From Lepidostoma basale (lineage: Eukaryota; Arthropoda; Insecta; Trichoptera; Lepidostomatidae), in the NCBI GenBank assembly GCA_022606425.2, contig JAHDVF020001050.1, positions 1,204,001 to 1,268,000 on the forward strand: a DNA stretch of 64,000 bases, written 5' to 3'. The stretch's first letter is position 1. The number at the start of each line of letters is the position of its first letter. Positions 31,746 through 42,297 of this stretch are shown here, in pieces. Below the pieces are notes generated by a model. It saw only the letters and a list, made by a program, of their open reading frames with translations, was not told the origin of the DNA and made no database searches. The position numbers and the translations under genes are program-made.

Positions 31746-32235
31746 TATTTATCTTATAGTAGTTTTAAAGATTTATTTTTATCTTTTTGTATCACTAGGC
31801 CAAAAGAGTCTCTATAGCGAATCAAAGTAAAGTTGCATATTTAAAGTAAAATCCTTGTATAGTAGCATTTGAAAGCGATTCTTGAGTTGAACTTATTTTA
31901 TCCAGAGTGGCATCGGGTATAGTTAAACTCGACGCATTAAAATCGAGCTACCGCAGGACCGCCTGAATAAGCTGCTCCATCATGTCAGTCAAGATAACAA
32001 AGGAGATTTCAGGAGTTTTCCTAAAATATTCATGTTTAAGAAGAGCTTCTCAGACGTTGAGGGTATTTAAGTGAATCTCTCTCGGTTAAACTCTATCAAA
32101 ATTATCATCATCACTCAAAAATATATTTTGAATGTTTATTACATGTTTCTTGAGCATTTAAATTGATTTAAATTGCATTTAATTAAGTGATTTAAATTGC
32201 ATTTAAAATACATAATTTCAATAATTTTTGAGAAA
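31746..32235. other. No gene recognised
   Basis: Unique-looking; no frame with recognisable motifs. Confidence 0.4.
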
Positions 32236-32454
32236 TATTATATTGTAAAATGTTTACATGGAGGAAGGACGACGGCATGTTTGTGAAATGTGTCAAACAG
32301 TATTGTGAAAATACAGTGTTCTTAAAAAAAAAATTAAATTTGAATATACGACACAAAATGATCTCGAATATAGAAGAAATGAAATATAAAAATTTGATGA
32401 ATAATGGATGAAGAGATAATGGTTGTAGGTTGTGAATGTGTTGCGAGGTAAAAA

Positions 32455-32530
32455 TACTAAGAACTTTGTGCGGATCTATTATTTCTGCCTACCCCTTCAG
32501 TGAAACGGCAGGATAGTTAGCTAGTTTAAG
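32455..32530 (+). mobile_element. LINE-A terminal remnant
   Basis: TCTGCCTACCCCTTCAGTGA then ACGGCAGGATAGTTAGCTAG, a degraded LINE-A end. Confidence 0.5.
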
Positions 32531-32624
32531 ATTTAATATATTTTCTGGTGACTTAGTGACATGTTTTGCTTTGTTAGGTCATTTGGGGTAGATTTGGAAA
32601 AAAATATATACATATAAACGTGAC

Positions 32625-32745
32625 TCTAACCAATCTGTCGATGCCAGCTACGCTGCCGAAACTGGTCGCTATCGAAATAAAAACTAAAATGGAAGTAGTA
32701 TTAAAAAAACTTGGTTTTATTTAATTTCATACATCTTTTTGTTTT
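32625..32745 (+). mobile_element. HH6 half unit with hammerhead-like core
   Basis: CTGTCGA (32635-32641), T, GCCAGC/GCTGCC stem with one mismatch, GAAAC (32658-32662), TG, GTC, then the HH6 tail CGAAATAAAAACTAAAATGG. Single arm, not a foldback. Confidence 0.5.
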
Positions 32746-32779
32746 TTTAATATACTTTGTATGTTTTTGTAAACAATTT

Positions 32780-32960
32780 TATAATATTTTAAATATGTAT
32801 CTTTATAATATGTATCACTGAAGAAGGACTGGTTGTCCGAAACATGTCTGATATGTAATTTTAATAGTGTTGTATATACAAATTAAATAAAAAAAAGAAA
32901 AAGACAAATAAAACATCTACGAGTATAACACAAAGTATGGCGAACGTAGAAGAAATTATT
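32780..32960 (+). mobile_element. HH2 single arm
   Basis: From AAACAATTTTATAATATTTT through the ribozyme core to the HH2 tail GTGTTGTATATACAAATTAA and ACACAAAGTATGGCGAACGT. No inverted partner arm nearby. Confidence 0.65.
32813..32853 (+). ncRNA. Hammerhead ribozyme candidate, HH2
   Basis: Complete core: TATCA (stem I, 32813-32817), CTGAAGA (32818-32824), extra A, GGAC-TGGTT-GTCC stem-loop II, GAAA (32839-32842), CAT, GTC (32846-32848), TGATA (32849-32853) closing five Watson-Crick pairs of stem I. ACATGT is palindromic. Confidence 0.65.
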
Positions 32961-33181
32961 TAATTTTATTTGTAAAAACTGGTCTTATACTCCGCGATAT
33001 TTCATTTATTTATTTGTTATTAACGGAATAAATTCCTGTACATTTTTTTTTACACAAAAAGTTTACTTAAATTTTGTAACATTTTAAGAGTAACGGTAAA
33101 ATTTAAGCCTAAGACGAGTTAAGACTGTGATCAGTATTAAGAATACAGGTAAGTATGTAGATTATTAATGAAAGAAGGACT

Positions 33182-33412
33182 TCAAGAAGCATTCCGGGTT
33201 TGATTCCCGGCGAGGGCAGTGTGATTGTCACACTGTCTTTGGTCTGGTGTAGAATTCACGTGACAATAAAATGGAGATAGATAAGCTAGCTATCACATTT
33301 CACGAAAATCACTATGATAGCTATAATACCCTTTACATCGATTTGGGTCATGCTGTCATGATGTAAATAGCGATTCAACAAATTAAAAATAAAAATAATA
33401 TTATTAATGAGA
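33182..33412 (+). mobile_element. tRNA-derived SINE, 5'-truncated
   Basis: Starts in the B-box region (GGGTTTGATTCCCGG) and contains GTGTGATTGTCACACTGTCT, TTGGTCTGGTGTAGAATTCA, CATCGATTTGGGTCATGCTG and an AATAAAAATAATATTATT tail. Confidence 0.8.
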
Positions 33413-33489
33413 AAACAGGTATTATTACTATTTTTTTGATGACTTATATTTTAAGTGCACCGTTTTGTAAATTCAATTACTCCAAGGGC

Positions 33490-33928
33490 GCACTAGGAAA
33501 TGATTGATCAACAGTCAAGTCTTTAGAAGTTCCTTAAATTTAACGTCACTATCCTCATACTTAATACTAACATGGAGGCTATTCCACGCCAACGGACAGA
33601 AACTTGCTTTATTGGCTCAGACTGGAATTGTTACGTTGTTTACACTTGTTTCTACTAATCGGAGTGAATGTTGCCTTTCCGTTGACATGGGTGTCACGCA
33701 GAGGTCCGATATATACGCTGGCGCTCTGTGGTGTCGAGCCTTAAACACTGTCAAACACAATTTGTATTTTACTCGCTCTCGGATTTTAAGCCAGTGAAGT
33801 TCCTTTAGGAGCAGCGTGATATGACAGTATTTTTGTTGCCCCATAATCAATCGGACAGCAGCATTGAATACGCTTTGTATTCTGCTTAATTGATTATTTG
33901 GCAATCCAGCGTACATTCCGTTGCATAT
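33490..33928 (-). pseudogene. CR1/L2-group LINE ORF2 C-terminus (LINE-C)
   Basis: The minus strand reads GLPNNQLSRIQSVFNAAVRL, IMGQQKYCHITLLLKELHWL and KIRERVKYKLCLTVFKARHH, a block (QN.AARL......HIT..L..LHWLP...R) well known downstream of RT in CR1/L2-type LINEs. Frameshifts follow the VNNVTIPV stretch. Confidence 0.75.
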
Positions 33929-33932
33929 CTAA

Positions 33933-34375
33933 ACTTTTTTTTTTGTGAATGTATACTTATACTTGTATACGAATGAATTAATCAATTACATTAATACAAT
34001 TAAATTTCATTAATTAATCACCCATGGTGGGTGATTAATTCATGAAATTTAATTGTATCTCAATAGGGACGAAGATGCAAACTGGAAACTGGATATGGTT
34101 GATCAAGGTGTTTACAGGACTTATGACCTGCCATTGGTTGGGTTAAGCGCACGCTTTATGTAATTACAACATTCCCCATTCCACCTATTTCTTTATGACC
34201 ATGTAAGACAAATTTTTGGAGGTTGTATATATGTTACAAATCTATGTTTATCTTCACATAGCAGTTTCAATACGCCATCTATGTAGATTTGATTACATAT
34301 GTTAATCTTTTTAAGATTAATCTATATAATCCACACACTAACGCCATCTATGGAGATTAATTTTTGTGTTTAAAG
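33933..34375. mobile_element. M repeat copy 4, rearranged
   Basis: The left end (TTTGTGAATGTATACTTATA) is the reverse complement of the M repeat 3' end. The forward 5' part begins at 34047 and runs to AACGCCATCTATGGAGATTA. A 29-bp near-perfect palindrome sits at the join. Confidence 0.65.
33996..34056. repeat. 29-bp inverted repeat
   Basis: Arms 33996-34024 and 34028-34056 match at 28 of 29 positions with a TGG loop; it is formed where the two M repeat parts meet head to head. Confidence 0.9.
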
Positions 34376-35100
34376 TGTATAAGGGACACAACAAAAGAAT
34401 TGACGAGGGTCCTAGCTTCACCAATAGGTAAATATCTCCTTATATGCTTTAGCTGTCTCAGTTGGAAGAAATCAGACTTAACAAGCCCTGATATGTGCGT
34501 ATCATAAGATAAAGACGGTATATTAATTAATAAAGAAAGGACACTAATAAAATTAAGAATACAGGAATAAAGATTATTAAGGGAAGAAGGATATCAATTC
34601 GCCCTTCTTAAATCTGAGAATCCTGTACACCCATCAAGATGAATGCTCTTCCTCTATGCCAAAATAATGAGCTTCATAAACCCCGAATGGATGACGGCTT
34701 ATAGTAGGAAGGTGATATCAAGCCATTAATCGACTTTAAATCCCCGATATTTCATATTTAACCTTGCGAAAGGCTCGGACCAAGAAAGCAGTTAGTAATC
34801 CTAAGACGGTGCGCTGTAGGGGTAATTTTTCACCTGGTCTATAGGAGGGAATATTATCGTTTACTTTGGAGTGATTGAGTACTCCGAATCTGAGACCACC
34901 GTCGAATACGGGGCAGTTCCAGTTGCCATATTTAAAAAAAATAGTACATTAAATTGGAATTGTTTGAAATTGATTGCGTGGGGTAGAATCAGGTTGGAGA
35001 GTATGTTTTATAATAATCATCAATCACTCTGATGATCTCAATTTCAACAGTCTTTAAAATATAAGAATAAAACGAGAATACGTGTAAAACTATTATAAAA
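34376..35100. other. No gene recognised
   Basis: Contains a short repeat shared with 33120-33180 (TTAAGAATACAGGAATAAAG; AGATTATTAAGGGAAGAAGG). Otherwise unique and moderately GC-rich at 34790-34920. Confidence 0.4.
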
Positions 35101-35104
35101 TTTA

Positions 35105-35755
35105 AGTATCTTAACTATAAAATCGAACATCGAAAGAAGGGCTGGTGCTGGGAATAAAATAAATGGCGCACTCAAAGTCATTACTGCAAATATAAATATA
35201 TCCACAGAAGCAAAGATGGCAGTAAACAATGGAGTTCTAGTGCCAACCCTCATGTATGGAAGTGAAGCTTGGAGCTGGCAAAAGAAGGATGAAAACAGTA
35301 TAAACGCCGTAGAAATGAGATCACTAAGAAGAATGTGCGGGAAAACGTTGTATGATAAAATACCGAACGATGAAATTAGAAAGAAATGTAAGGTGCATGA
35401 ATAAAATGTAACTGCATCATGAATAAAATTAAAAAAAGGATCCCTGAGATGGTTTGGACATATGGAACGAAAGGATGGGAGTAGAATGGTTAAAAACTTG
35501 TACTCAAGCTGCGTGAGTGGGAAAAGAAGCCGAGGAATACCGAGGAAACATGGCATGACCAAATTAATCAATCACTAAAAGGCGGCCACATTCGAAGTCG
35601 GAATAATCGACGTGCGTGCATGGTACGATGTATGAATGTAGGGGAAGCCCGAGAGGTATGCCAGGACAGGGCATTGTGGCGATCCATCCTCTCTGTCTAC
35701 CCCTCCGGGGAAATGGCGTGATGGTTAGTTAGTGAGTTAGTTAGTTTAACTATAA
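35105..35755 (+). pseudogene. LINE-A C-terminal half
   Basis: Starts in the RT-distal ERRAGAGNKINGALKVITAN, then MAVNNGVLVPTLMYGSEAWS, INAVEMRSLRRMCGKTLYDK, KKGSLRWFGHMERK-like and GGHIRSRNNRRACMVRCMNV to TTAGTTAG. It belongs to the GGHIRSR subfamily. Stops at 35402 and frameshifts after. Confidence 0.85.
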
Positions 35756-35769
35756 AAATTGGCTTCTCA

Positions 35770-36100
35770 TACTTAGGAAATTGAAAATAACTTTGTTTAA
35801 TCCACTAATTATTAAAAAATAATATTAAAATACACGATATGTTTCGGAGGATACCTTTATCTTCAGGTGTAAAAATATAATTAAAACCAAACAAAGAAAG
35901 ACTAATATAAAACTCATTTAAAATTCGATACAATAATTAAAATTTAAAAATTGACTTTTGCTATTTGTCATAAGTACAAATATATATATTTTTAACAGTA
36001 AGAACTAATAAATAAGAATAATGCATGATGTTAATATAAAAAAATATAAGAATAGTAGTTTAGAAAAAACATACATTTAAAAAGACGTAATTTATATAAA
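35770..36100 (-). mobile_element. HH3 single arm
   Basis: Antisense copy: CATACTTAGGAAATTGAAAA tail, core at 35834-35872 (minus CTGAAGA, T, AAAGG/CCTCC-type stem, GAAAC, but ATC in place of GTC), then the AAAGAAAGACTAATATAAAA body. It lacks the second arm. Confidence 0.6.
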
Positions 36101-36179
36101 AATTAATAAATGATTAATTGGCATTTGATTGGGAATGGGAGCTTGAGAGATTAAATGTAGGCAAAGTATTTAAGGAGAA

Positions 36180-36545
36180 AGGAAATCAATTATCGCTTGT
36201 ATCAACTATGGCTGGACCGATTTTGTGTGTGTTTGAGTGGGTCCCTGGGTGGTTTAGATTCACAATTGGACCAGTAGGTGACCGTTAAAATCTATTGGGA
36301 AGTTCACGAATAATTCATAGTAATGCTTGTTTACCATAGATGACGCTGATGTCGAATTCTGTGTTTAAGGATGCGTAACCAATACCGTCTTGAAAGTATT
36401 TACCAGGCCGTAATCACATAGACAATATTTGCAACATGGAGCTATTGTAGGCCGTTAGTTGTGTCTCGTGCCGTGATCTCGTATTTTATTTCGATTATAA
36501 ATGTGAAATAAATGTAAAATACGACTACGATCTTATTATTATTCC
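36180..36545 (+). mobile_element. Helitron-like repeat
   Basis: Shares TTTGAGTGGGTCCCTGGGTG and GGTTTAGATTCACAATTGGA style sequence with 17040, then GAAATAAATGTAAAATACGA. No protein. Assignment by resemblance only. Confidence 0.35.
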
Positions 36546-37130
36546 TTATATACGTGTTACAAATATTTTAAAATACTACAATTGGGTTTCCGCAGTGCCG
36601 GTATATCAATTTTACTTTCTCCTCGTGCCGGGCCATTTGTAAAGTATTTATATGCATTTTCTTCAGTGAGTTTACTTTATAAAAGTACTAATAATATATT
36701 GAACACACATTGAATTGTATAATATAGTTTGTGTACAACTTTGGTACATAAAATGTTCAAAATAATCTTTCGATATAACCTCAAAATTCATAATATATTA
36801 ACTTCAAAATTTGTACCACAGAAAGCTTAAAATTCATAATAATAATGCCTAATAAAATAATATCGTTTAAAATGTTTATGTTTATTAATTGTTTCGAAAA
36901 ATTCGCAATATTTTTACCAAAATTGTCTGACATTTGACAGCTGTCAGATTGATGGACCCAGAGTTATAAACTTAATATTGCGGCTTGATAACATAGATTC
37001 GAGACGGCATTGTGCTTAACTCAGTTGCGTTGTAGCGTGGTGTATATTTAAAATTCTGTTCGCTGTGTTTCGATATTCCAAGTATGACATGTATCACAAT
37101 AGTGTGCGTATTGAGTATATAGTTTATTAT
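36546..37130. other. No gene recognised
   Basis: AT-rich unique-looking sequence; includes ACATTTGACAGCTGTCAGATT, a short palindrome at about 36928. Confidence 0.4.
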
Positions 37131-37439
37131 TTCTATTTTTCTTTTTTATACACTTTGTATATACAACACTTTTATTAAAAAATAAAATTATATAGACATG
37201 TTTCGGACGAACAGTTCATGTTCAGTAAAGATACATACATATTTATAAAAATATTATAAAATTGTTCTTGTTTGCATTCATCATTTACATTAAAAATTTT
37301 AAATCATAATTTAAAGTATTTATTTTAAATTTTAAATTGAATTATAATATTTGTGATAACGAAAGCATAAACTTTCCGAAATAAATCTTTATAACATCTG
37401 CCAGATCATGTAAACAAAAACAATTTTATAATATTTAAA

Positions 37440-37496
37440 TAAATATGTATCTTTACTGAAGAAGGACTGTTTGTCCGAAACATGTCTGTATAATTT
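37440..37496 (+). ncRNA. Hammerhead-like ribozyme, HH2
   Basis: CTGAAGA (37456-37462), extra A, GGAC/GTCC, GAAAC, AT, GTC (37484-37486). Core complete, but the stem I flanks (TTTA and TGTA) pair poorly. Confidence 0.5.
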
Positions 37497-37558
37497 TATT
37501 TTTTAATAAAAGTGTTGTATATACAAAGCGTATAAAAAAGAAAAATATATATAAATAA

Positions 37559-38068
37559 ACAATGGTGTTCTTCTACCGACGCTTATGTATGGAAGCGAAG
37601 CATGGAACTGGCAAAAAAATGATGAAAGAAGAATAAATGCAGTAGAAATGAGATCTCTTAGACGAATGGGTAAATACTCTGCGTATGATAGAGTGTAGAA
37701 TGAAATATAAGAAGTGAATGCGGTGCGAATGATGGTGTTATGAACAAAATAATGAAAGGATCATTAAGATGGTTTGGACATATGGAAATAATAAATGAAG
37801 AAAGAATGGTAAAAAAATTATATGTTAACGATGTAAATGGCAACAGAAATAAAGGAAGACCGAGGAAAACGTGGCACGATCATATAAATCAAATATTGAA
37901 TGACGGCCTTGTGAGGAGTCAGAGAAATCGACGCGCGTGCCTGACACGATGTGTGAATGTTGAGGAAACGAGAGAAATATGTCAGGAAAGAAAAGTGTGG
38001 CAGTCCATTCTTTCTGCCTACCCCTTCGGGGAGACGGCGTGATGGTTAGTTAGTTAGTTAGTTAGATA
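37559..38068 (+). mobile_element. LINE-A C-terminal half
   Basis: From NGVLLPTLMYGSEAWNWQKN through KIMKGSLRWFGHMEIINEER, KKLYVNDVNGNRNKGRPRKT, RACLTRCVNVEETREICQER to SILSAYPFGETA and a TTAG repeat tail. The last 100 codons are open. Stop in VYDRV*N region. Confidence 0.85.
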
Positions 38069-38111
38069 TAAACTATCATAACAACACAAAGTATGAAGTA
38101 TATAGAAGAAA

Positions 38112-38285
38112 TATAAGGATTAATTGTATCTCAATAGAGACGAAGATGTAAATTGTTTTCTGGGAACAGAATATGGTGGCCGTGGCGCTTACAAGACTTA
38201 TGACCTGTCATTGGTTGGGTTGAGCGTTCGCTTTATGTTTAATAACATTCCCCATTCCGCACTTCTTACGACTTATTATTTAGTA
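38112..38285 (+). mobile_element. M repeat copy 5, truncated
   Basis: AAGGATTAATTGTATCTCAA to CATTCCCCATTCCGC; cut by the Helitron-like end that follows. Confidence 0.65.
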
Positions 38286-38387
38286 TATATTTTATTGAAA
38301 ATATGAATATCGAAAAAACGTTTTCAGAACCAGCTAACAGCAGGCAAGCCAACGTTCGGACAGGACTACGTCTGTCGGGTTCGCTAG
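38286..38387 (+). mobile_element. Helitron-like 3' end
   Basis: Ends in the hairpin GACAG..CTGTC (about 38359-38376), a short spacer and CTAG followed by T, as Helitron 3' termini do. The upstream body is short. Confidence 0.5.
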
Positions 38388-38614
38388 TTTTAGATAAAAT
38401 TTAAATGTTCTTAAAGCCAGTAACAAAATGGTAGACGGGTGTTCCAAAGTTTTAGTAATATTGACAGTGTGATGACGTCACGCCTCTTAGCAGCCAGGCT
38501 ATGGTCATGCATGGAATTCTAAAGTCCCTAGTTTGGCTCCCGGGATGGGTGATTTACATAGCATAGAATATAAACCCCTATTTTAATTTATTTATTACAT
38601 AAAAAGGAATACGA
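38388..38614. other. No gene recognised
   Basis: Unique-looking sequence between two elements. Confidence 0.35.
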
Positions 38615-39105
38615 GAAAATAAAATTTGAAATTTGTACACAAACATATGAGGGTATGAGTTGCAAACCTGGCAAACTCCATCATTAGATGTTTTGAGTAA
38701 ATCGCAAAAAACTGATACGTTAATAAACTGCGTTTTTTTACGATATTTATTTTTTTCATCTCAACCAGTTAGTATTTTAAAAGTAATCAGCCATGAAATA
38801 ATCGTCATTATGTTGATAATTAAAGTAAAATAATGAATTTCATTTTGGAGTTTGCCAGCTTTGCAACACTCAAGTGGAGGTTGCCATGTTTGCAACAAAC
38901 TCTATAATTTAATAGCAAAATTCTTCAGAATGAAGCCGAATTTGAAACTGAAAATCAATAAAAATTGGGTGCAAATGTATTATGAATAAGACCCAATTCA
39001 TATCTCACTTTTGATTGTTGGTGGAGTGTGCCGGGTTTGCAAATAATACCCTCGTATGTTGATTTTTTCTATATTTTGTAAAGTTGTTTGTACGATTTCA
39101 TAATG
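38615..39105. mobile_element. Inverted-repeat element, class unknown
   Basis: Arms ACATATGAGGGTATGAGTTG (38643) and its near complement (39022-39060) flank about 340 bp. The motif TTTGCCAGGTTTGCAA occurs in variant form at both ends and twice inside (38853-38870, 38880-38900). No ORF. Confidence 0.55.
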
Positions 39106-39146
39106 ATTAATTATTCATAACTAAATATTTAAAAACGAAAAAACGT

Positions 39147-39662
39147 AAGTTTACTATGGCAGTATGTAATGGAGTTCTAGTGCCAACCCTTATGTACGGA
39201 AGAGAGTCTTGGAGCTGGCAAAAAATGATGAAAGTAGGATAAATGCCGTAGAAATGAGATCAGTGAGAATGTGCGAAAAAACGATATACTCGTATGATAG
39301 AATAGCGAACAACGAAATAAGAAAGAAATGTAAGGCAGATGATTGCATCATAAGTCAAATATAAAAAGGATCAAATTAAAGAATCTATGAGAGAAGAAGA
39401 GTTAAAATGTTGTATACAAGCATTGTGAGTGCGTAGAGAAGTCGTGGAAGACCAAGGAAAGCATAGCATGATAAAATTAGTCAAATACAAAATGACGGTC
39501 ACATTCCAAGTCGGAAAAAATCGACGAACGTGCATGTTACGATGTATGAATGAGGAGGAATCTAGAGAGGTATGTTAGGACAGGACGGTGTGACGGACTA
39601 TCCTCTCTGCCAACCCCTACGGGGAAACGGCGTGATGGTTAGTTAGTAAGTTAGTTCCATTT
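39147..39662 (+). mobile_element. LINE-A C-terminal half
   Basis: From MAVCNGVLVPTLMYGRESWS through RINAVEMRS, GRPRKA-like and HVTFQVGKNRRTCMLRCMNE to the TTAG tail. GGHIRSR-like subfamily, many indels. Confidence 0.75.
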
Positions 39663-40241
39663 CTTGATCCGAGGATATGATAATACACAGGAGTGACGAG
39701 TAGGACACTGCCATTTTAGCTTTTTTTAAATATGTTTTTGTTTGCGATGACAACTTTAAGTGCACCATTCACTTTGTTGCCTGCCCCAACCCTTCTTTCA
39801 ATACCCTCTCCACTCTCCCATCTCTGTAAACATACTACCTAAATACACAAACTCAACTACTTGCTCCAAATTTTCACCATTCGCGCTTATGTTGCAGACT
39901 GTCATGATTTCTTCTTTTTCAAAAATTATTACCATGGACTTATTAACATACATCATCAGATCATTTCATACATACAATTCACCAGGACTTGTAGTTCATA
40001 CTCGATGTCTGCAAGTAGGACAGCGTCATCCGCATACAAGAGACAGCTTACTGACACTCCGCTCATTTTGGCACCTACATCCAACTCTTTTAGCTCTTTC
40101 ATACACTTGTCCATATATAGATTAAATAACCACGGGGACATTACGCAACCCTGTTTGACACCTTTATTGATATCAAACCAGGCTGTAAGATCTCCATTTA
40201 CTTTGACACTAGCGGTGCTTTCCGTGTATAGCGATTTAATA

Positions 40242-41502
40242 CATAGGTTGCCTTTTAAGTTTTTACAATCGAACAATAGATGGCGTTAGTGAGTTATGGC
40301 ATCACTGTATTTGTGAACATTGACGTTTGTTATTGCGAAGCCAGTGGCAACATAGTAATTGACCGATTCGGTTGTTGATAGTGAACGTTTAAAATAAGCA
40401 AGTTTGTGCGAAAATGGAGATCACTCGTGAAGGTTTTCGTTGGATGATTTTTTATGATTTTTAAAAAGGCCTTACTCAACAACAATTCATAGAATCGCTT
40501 CGTGCAACTTTTGGTAATAAAGCACCATCATAAAAGACTGTTTGCAATTGGTTTGCAGAATTTTGTCGTGGTCGTGCGTCCGTCAGTGATGAATGACGAG
40601 AAGATCGGCCAAAATCGGTTGGCATTCCGAGAAACATCGATGCTGTGCGCATTATGATTAAAGAAGATCGGCATGTGACTTACAGACAGATAGAGGCCAC
40701 TTTTGGCATATTGCAGACTGCAATACAATTGATTTTGCATGAGCATTTAGGTGTGAGAAGGATTTGTTCCATATGGATTCCGCATAATTTGACCGAAACG
40801 AAAAAAAGGCTCGTGTTGATTGATGTCACGAAATGTTGAAAAAATTCGACCAAGGAAGGTTCATAATCCGTATACAACATTGTTACAGGACACGAAACTT
40901 GGATATATTCGTATGAACCTGAAAACAAACAACGGTATAGTGTTAGGGTGTTTGACGATGAACCCAATCCCACTAAAGTTGTTCGTTCACGGAGAATTCC
41001 AAGAAAATGATCGCTTGTTTCTTCGGTTGTACTGGACACTTTGCAACCCTTCCTTTAGAGGACCGAAGAACTGTTAATGCCAAATAGTAAACAACAATTT
41101 GTTTGCCAACGGTCTTCGATGAACTAAGGAAAAACAACAAAAAACGTCGCATCATTCTTCATCACGACAATGCTAGCTCCCATAAAGCACGTCAAACAAC
41201 TGAATATTTGAAGGAGAAAAACATCGAATTAATGTTTCGTTTCCCGTATTCACCTGATTTATCGCCTAATGACTTTTTCTTGTTCCCTATTATCAAACAA
41301 AAGATGCGTGGACAGCGACTTTCAAAATCATGTTTCTACAATATCAGCTTCAAAGTGGAAAAAATGTCTCCAGAATTGGTTTGAACGTATGCAAAAACGT
41401 TTAGACCTAAAAAGCAAATATTTCGAAAAGCAATAAAACACTTTGTTTCAAACTTGTTTGTTTCTGTTTCACTTTGTGTAAAAACTTAAAAGGCAACCCT
41501 CG
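40242..41502 (+). mobile_element. mariner transposon inside LINE-A
   Basis: 1261 bp, TA on both sides (40240-40241 and 41503-41504), inverted ends CATAGGTTGCCTTTTAAGTT and AACTTAAAAGGCAACCCTCG. Length is normal for mariner. The flanking LINE-A reads through when the element is removed. Confidence 0.9.
40414..41436 (+). pseudogene. mariner transposase, inactive
   Basis: About 341 codons from MEITREGFRWMIFYDF to a stop at 41434, close to the family length of about 345. N-terminal helix-turn-helix pieces (LTQQQFIESLRATFGNKAPS; VSDE) and YRQIEATFGI are recognisable. The catalytic DD34D triad is damaged: the first Asp (GDETW) is His (CAC at 40891-40893, TGHETWIYSY), while LHHDNASSHKAR and FPYSPDLSPNDFFLFP keep the second and third Asp. 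Internal stops at DF*KG and SDE*RED and several frameshifts. Confidence 0.85.
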
Positions 41503-41605
41503 TAGCCGTGATCAGTTTTGTACTTATTCCATATTCAGACAGTATTTTCCACACCTTTACTCTATTAACGTAGTATTATTATTTCCACTCTTTACTCTTT
41601 AAAAA

Positions 41606-42030
41606 AATATTTATATTATGATATAATAATTGTGTAGATATGCTCTTGTTAAAAAGCCCCACGCTACTTAGAGTGTTATGAAAGGTGAAGAGAAAGACGA
41701 TAAGGTAATTTACTCATTATTTTGTAACATAAAACGTCTCCGAGAAACATTTTCCAAAGGTTATTCCAAGGAAAGTTATTACGCGCAGGTTATTTACTAG
41801 ACTTGGTAGAGCCCGAGACACATCGGCTGCTCAGAGTAAATAATAACGTAATGCAAAAACATTGGAAATTTTATTTCATCTCTGCTGGTACCCGTGAATA
41901 AATTACTCGAAACACGATCGCCTCAGATCAAATGTCAAATTTAAGATCGAAAAGTTGATTGGGTTATCAAAATAAGTCACCTCGTTTGAGGTAAAGAGCG
42001 GTATGAAACGTTTGTCTATTGTACTTTGTT
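41606..42030. other. No gene recognised
   Basis: Unique-looking sequence between LINE-A pieces. Confidence 0.4.
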
Positions 42031-42034
42031 TAGA

Positions 42035-42177
42035 ACTAACTAACAAACCATTACCCCGTACGGGGTAGGCAGAAATAATGGTCTGTCACACTTTTCTTTC
42101 CTGACATAATTCTCTGGCTTCCTCAACATTCATACATCGTGTCATGCACGCACGTCGATTTTTCTGACTCCTCACGT
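42035..42177 (-). mobile_element. LINE-A 3' end
   Basis: Antisense end with GGCCACGTGAGGAGTCAGAA, RNRRACMTRCMNVEEAREL-type coding and the ACTAACTAAC tail. Confidence 0.8.
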
Positions 42178-42181
42178 GGCC

Positions 42182-42290
42182 AACTAACCAACTAACAAAC
42201 CATCACACCGTCTCCCCGAAAGGGTAGGCAGAAAGAACGGATTGTTACACTTTAACCGATGGGGCACTCCGTCCTTCTCTTTTCGTATAC
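42182..42290 (-). mobile_element. LINE-A-tailed short element, fragment
   Basis: The tail (ACTAACCAACTAACAAACCA on +) is followed by the body GGGGCACTCCGTCCTTCTCT also present at 49196 and 45080. It is cut by the mariner at 42298. Confidence 0.65.
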
Positions 42291-42297
42291 TCTACCA

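Larger units (their letters stand above)
37135..38110. mobile_element. HH2 foldback split by LINE-A
   Basis: Left arm 37135-37275 (minus strand) and right arm 37390-37558 (plus) are inverted copies with the ribozyme centre. The tail is cut by LINE-A (37559-38068) and resumes with ACACAAAGTATGAAGTATAT at 38080. Confidence 0.7.
39705..41605 (-). pseudogene. LINE-A reverse transcriptase split by mariner
   Basis: The minus strand right part (41505-41605) gives the KVWKILSEYGISTKLITA region and the left part (39705-40239) continues SLYTESTASVKVNGDLTAWF, NKGVKQGCVMSPWLFNLYMD, LLYADDAVLLAD and the EKEEIMTVCNISANGENLEQ stretch. The mariner at 40242-41502 interrupts it exactly at a TA. Truncated at both ends. 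Confidence 0.85.
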
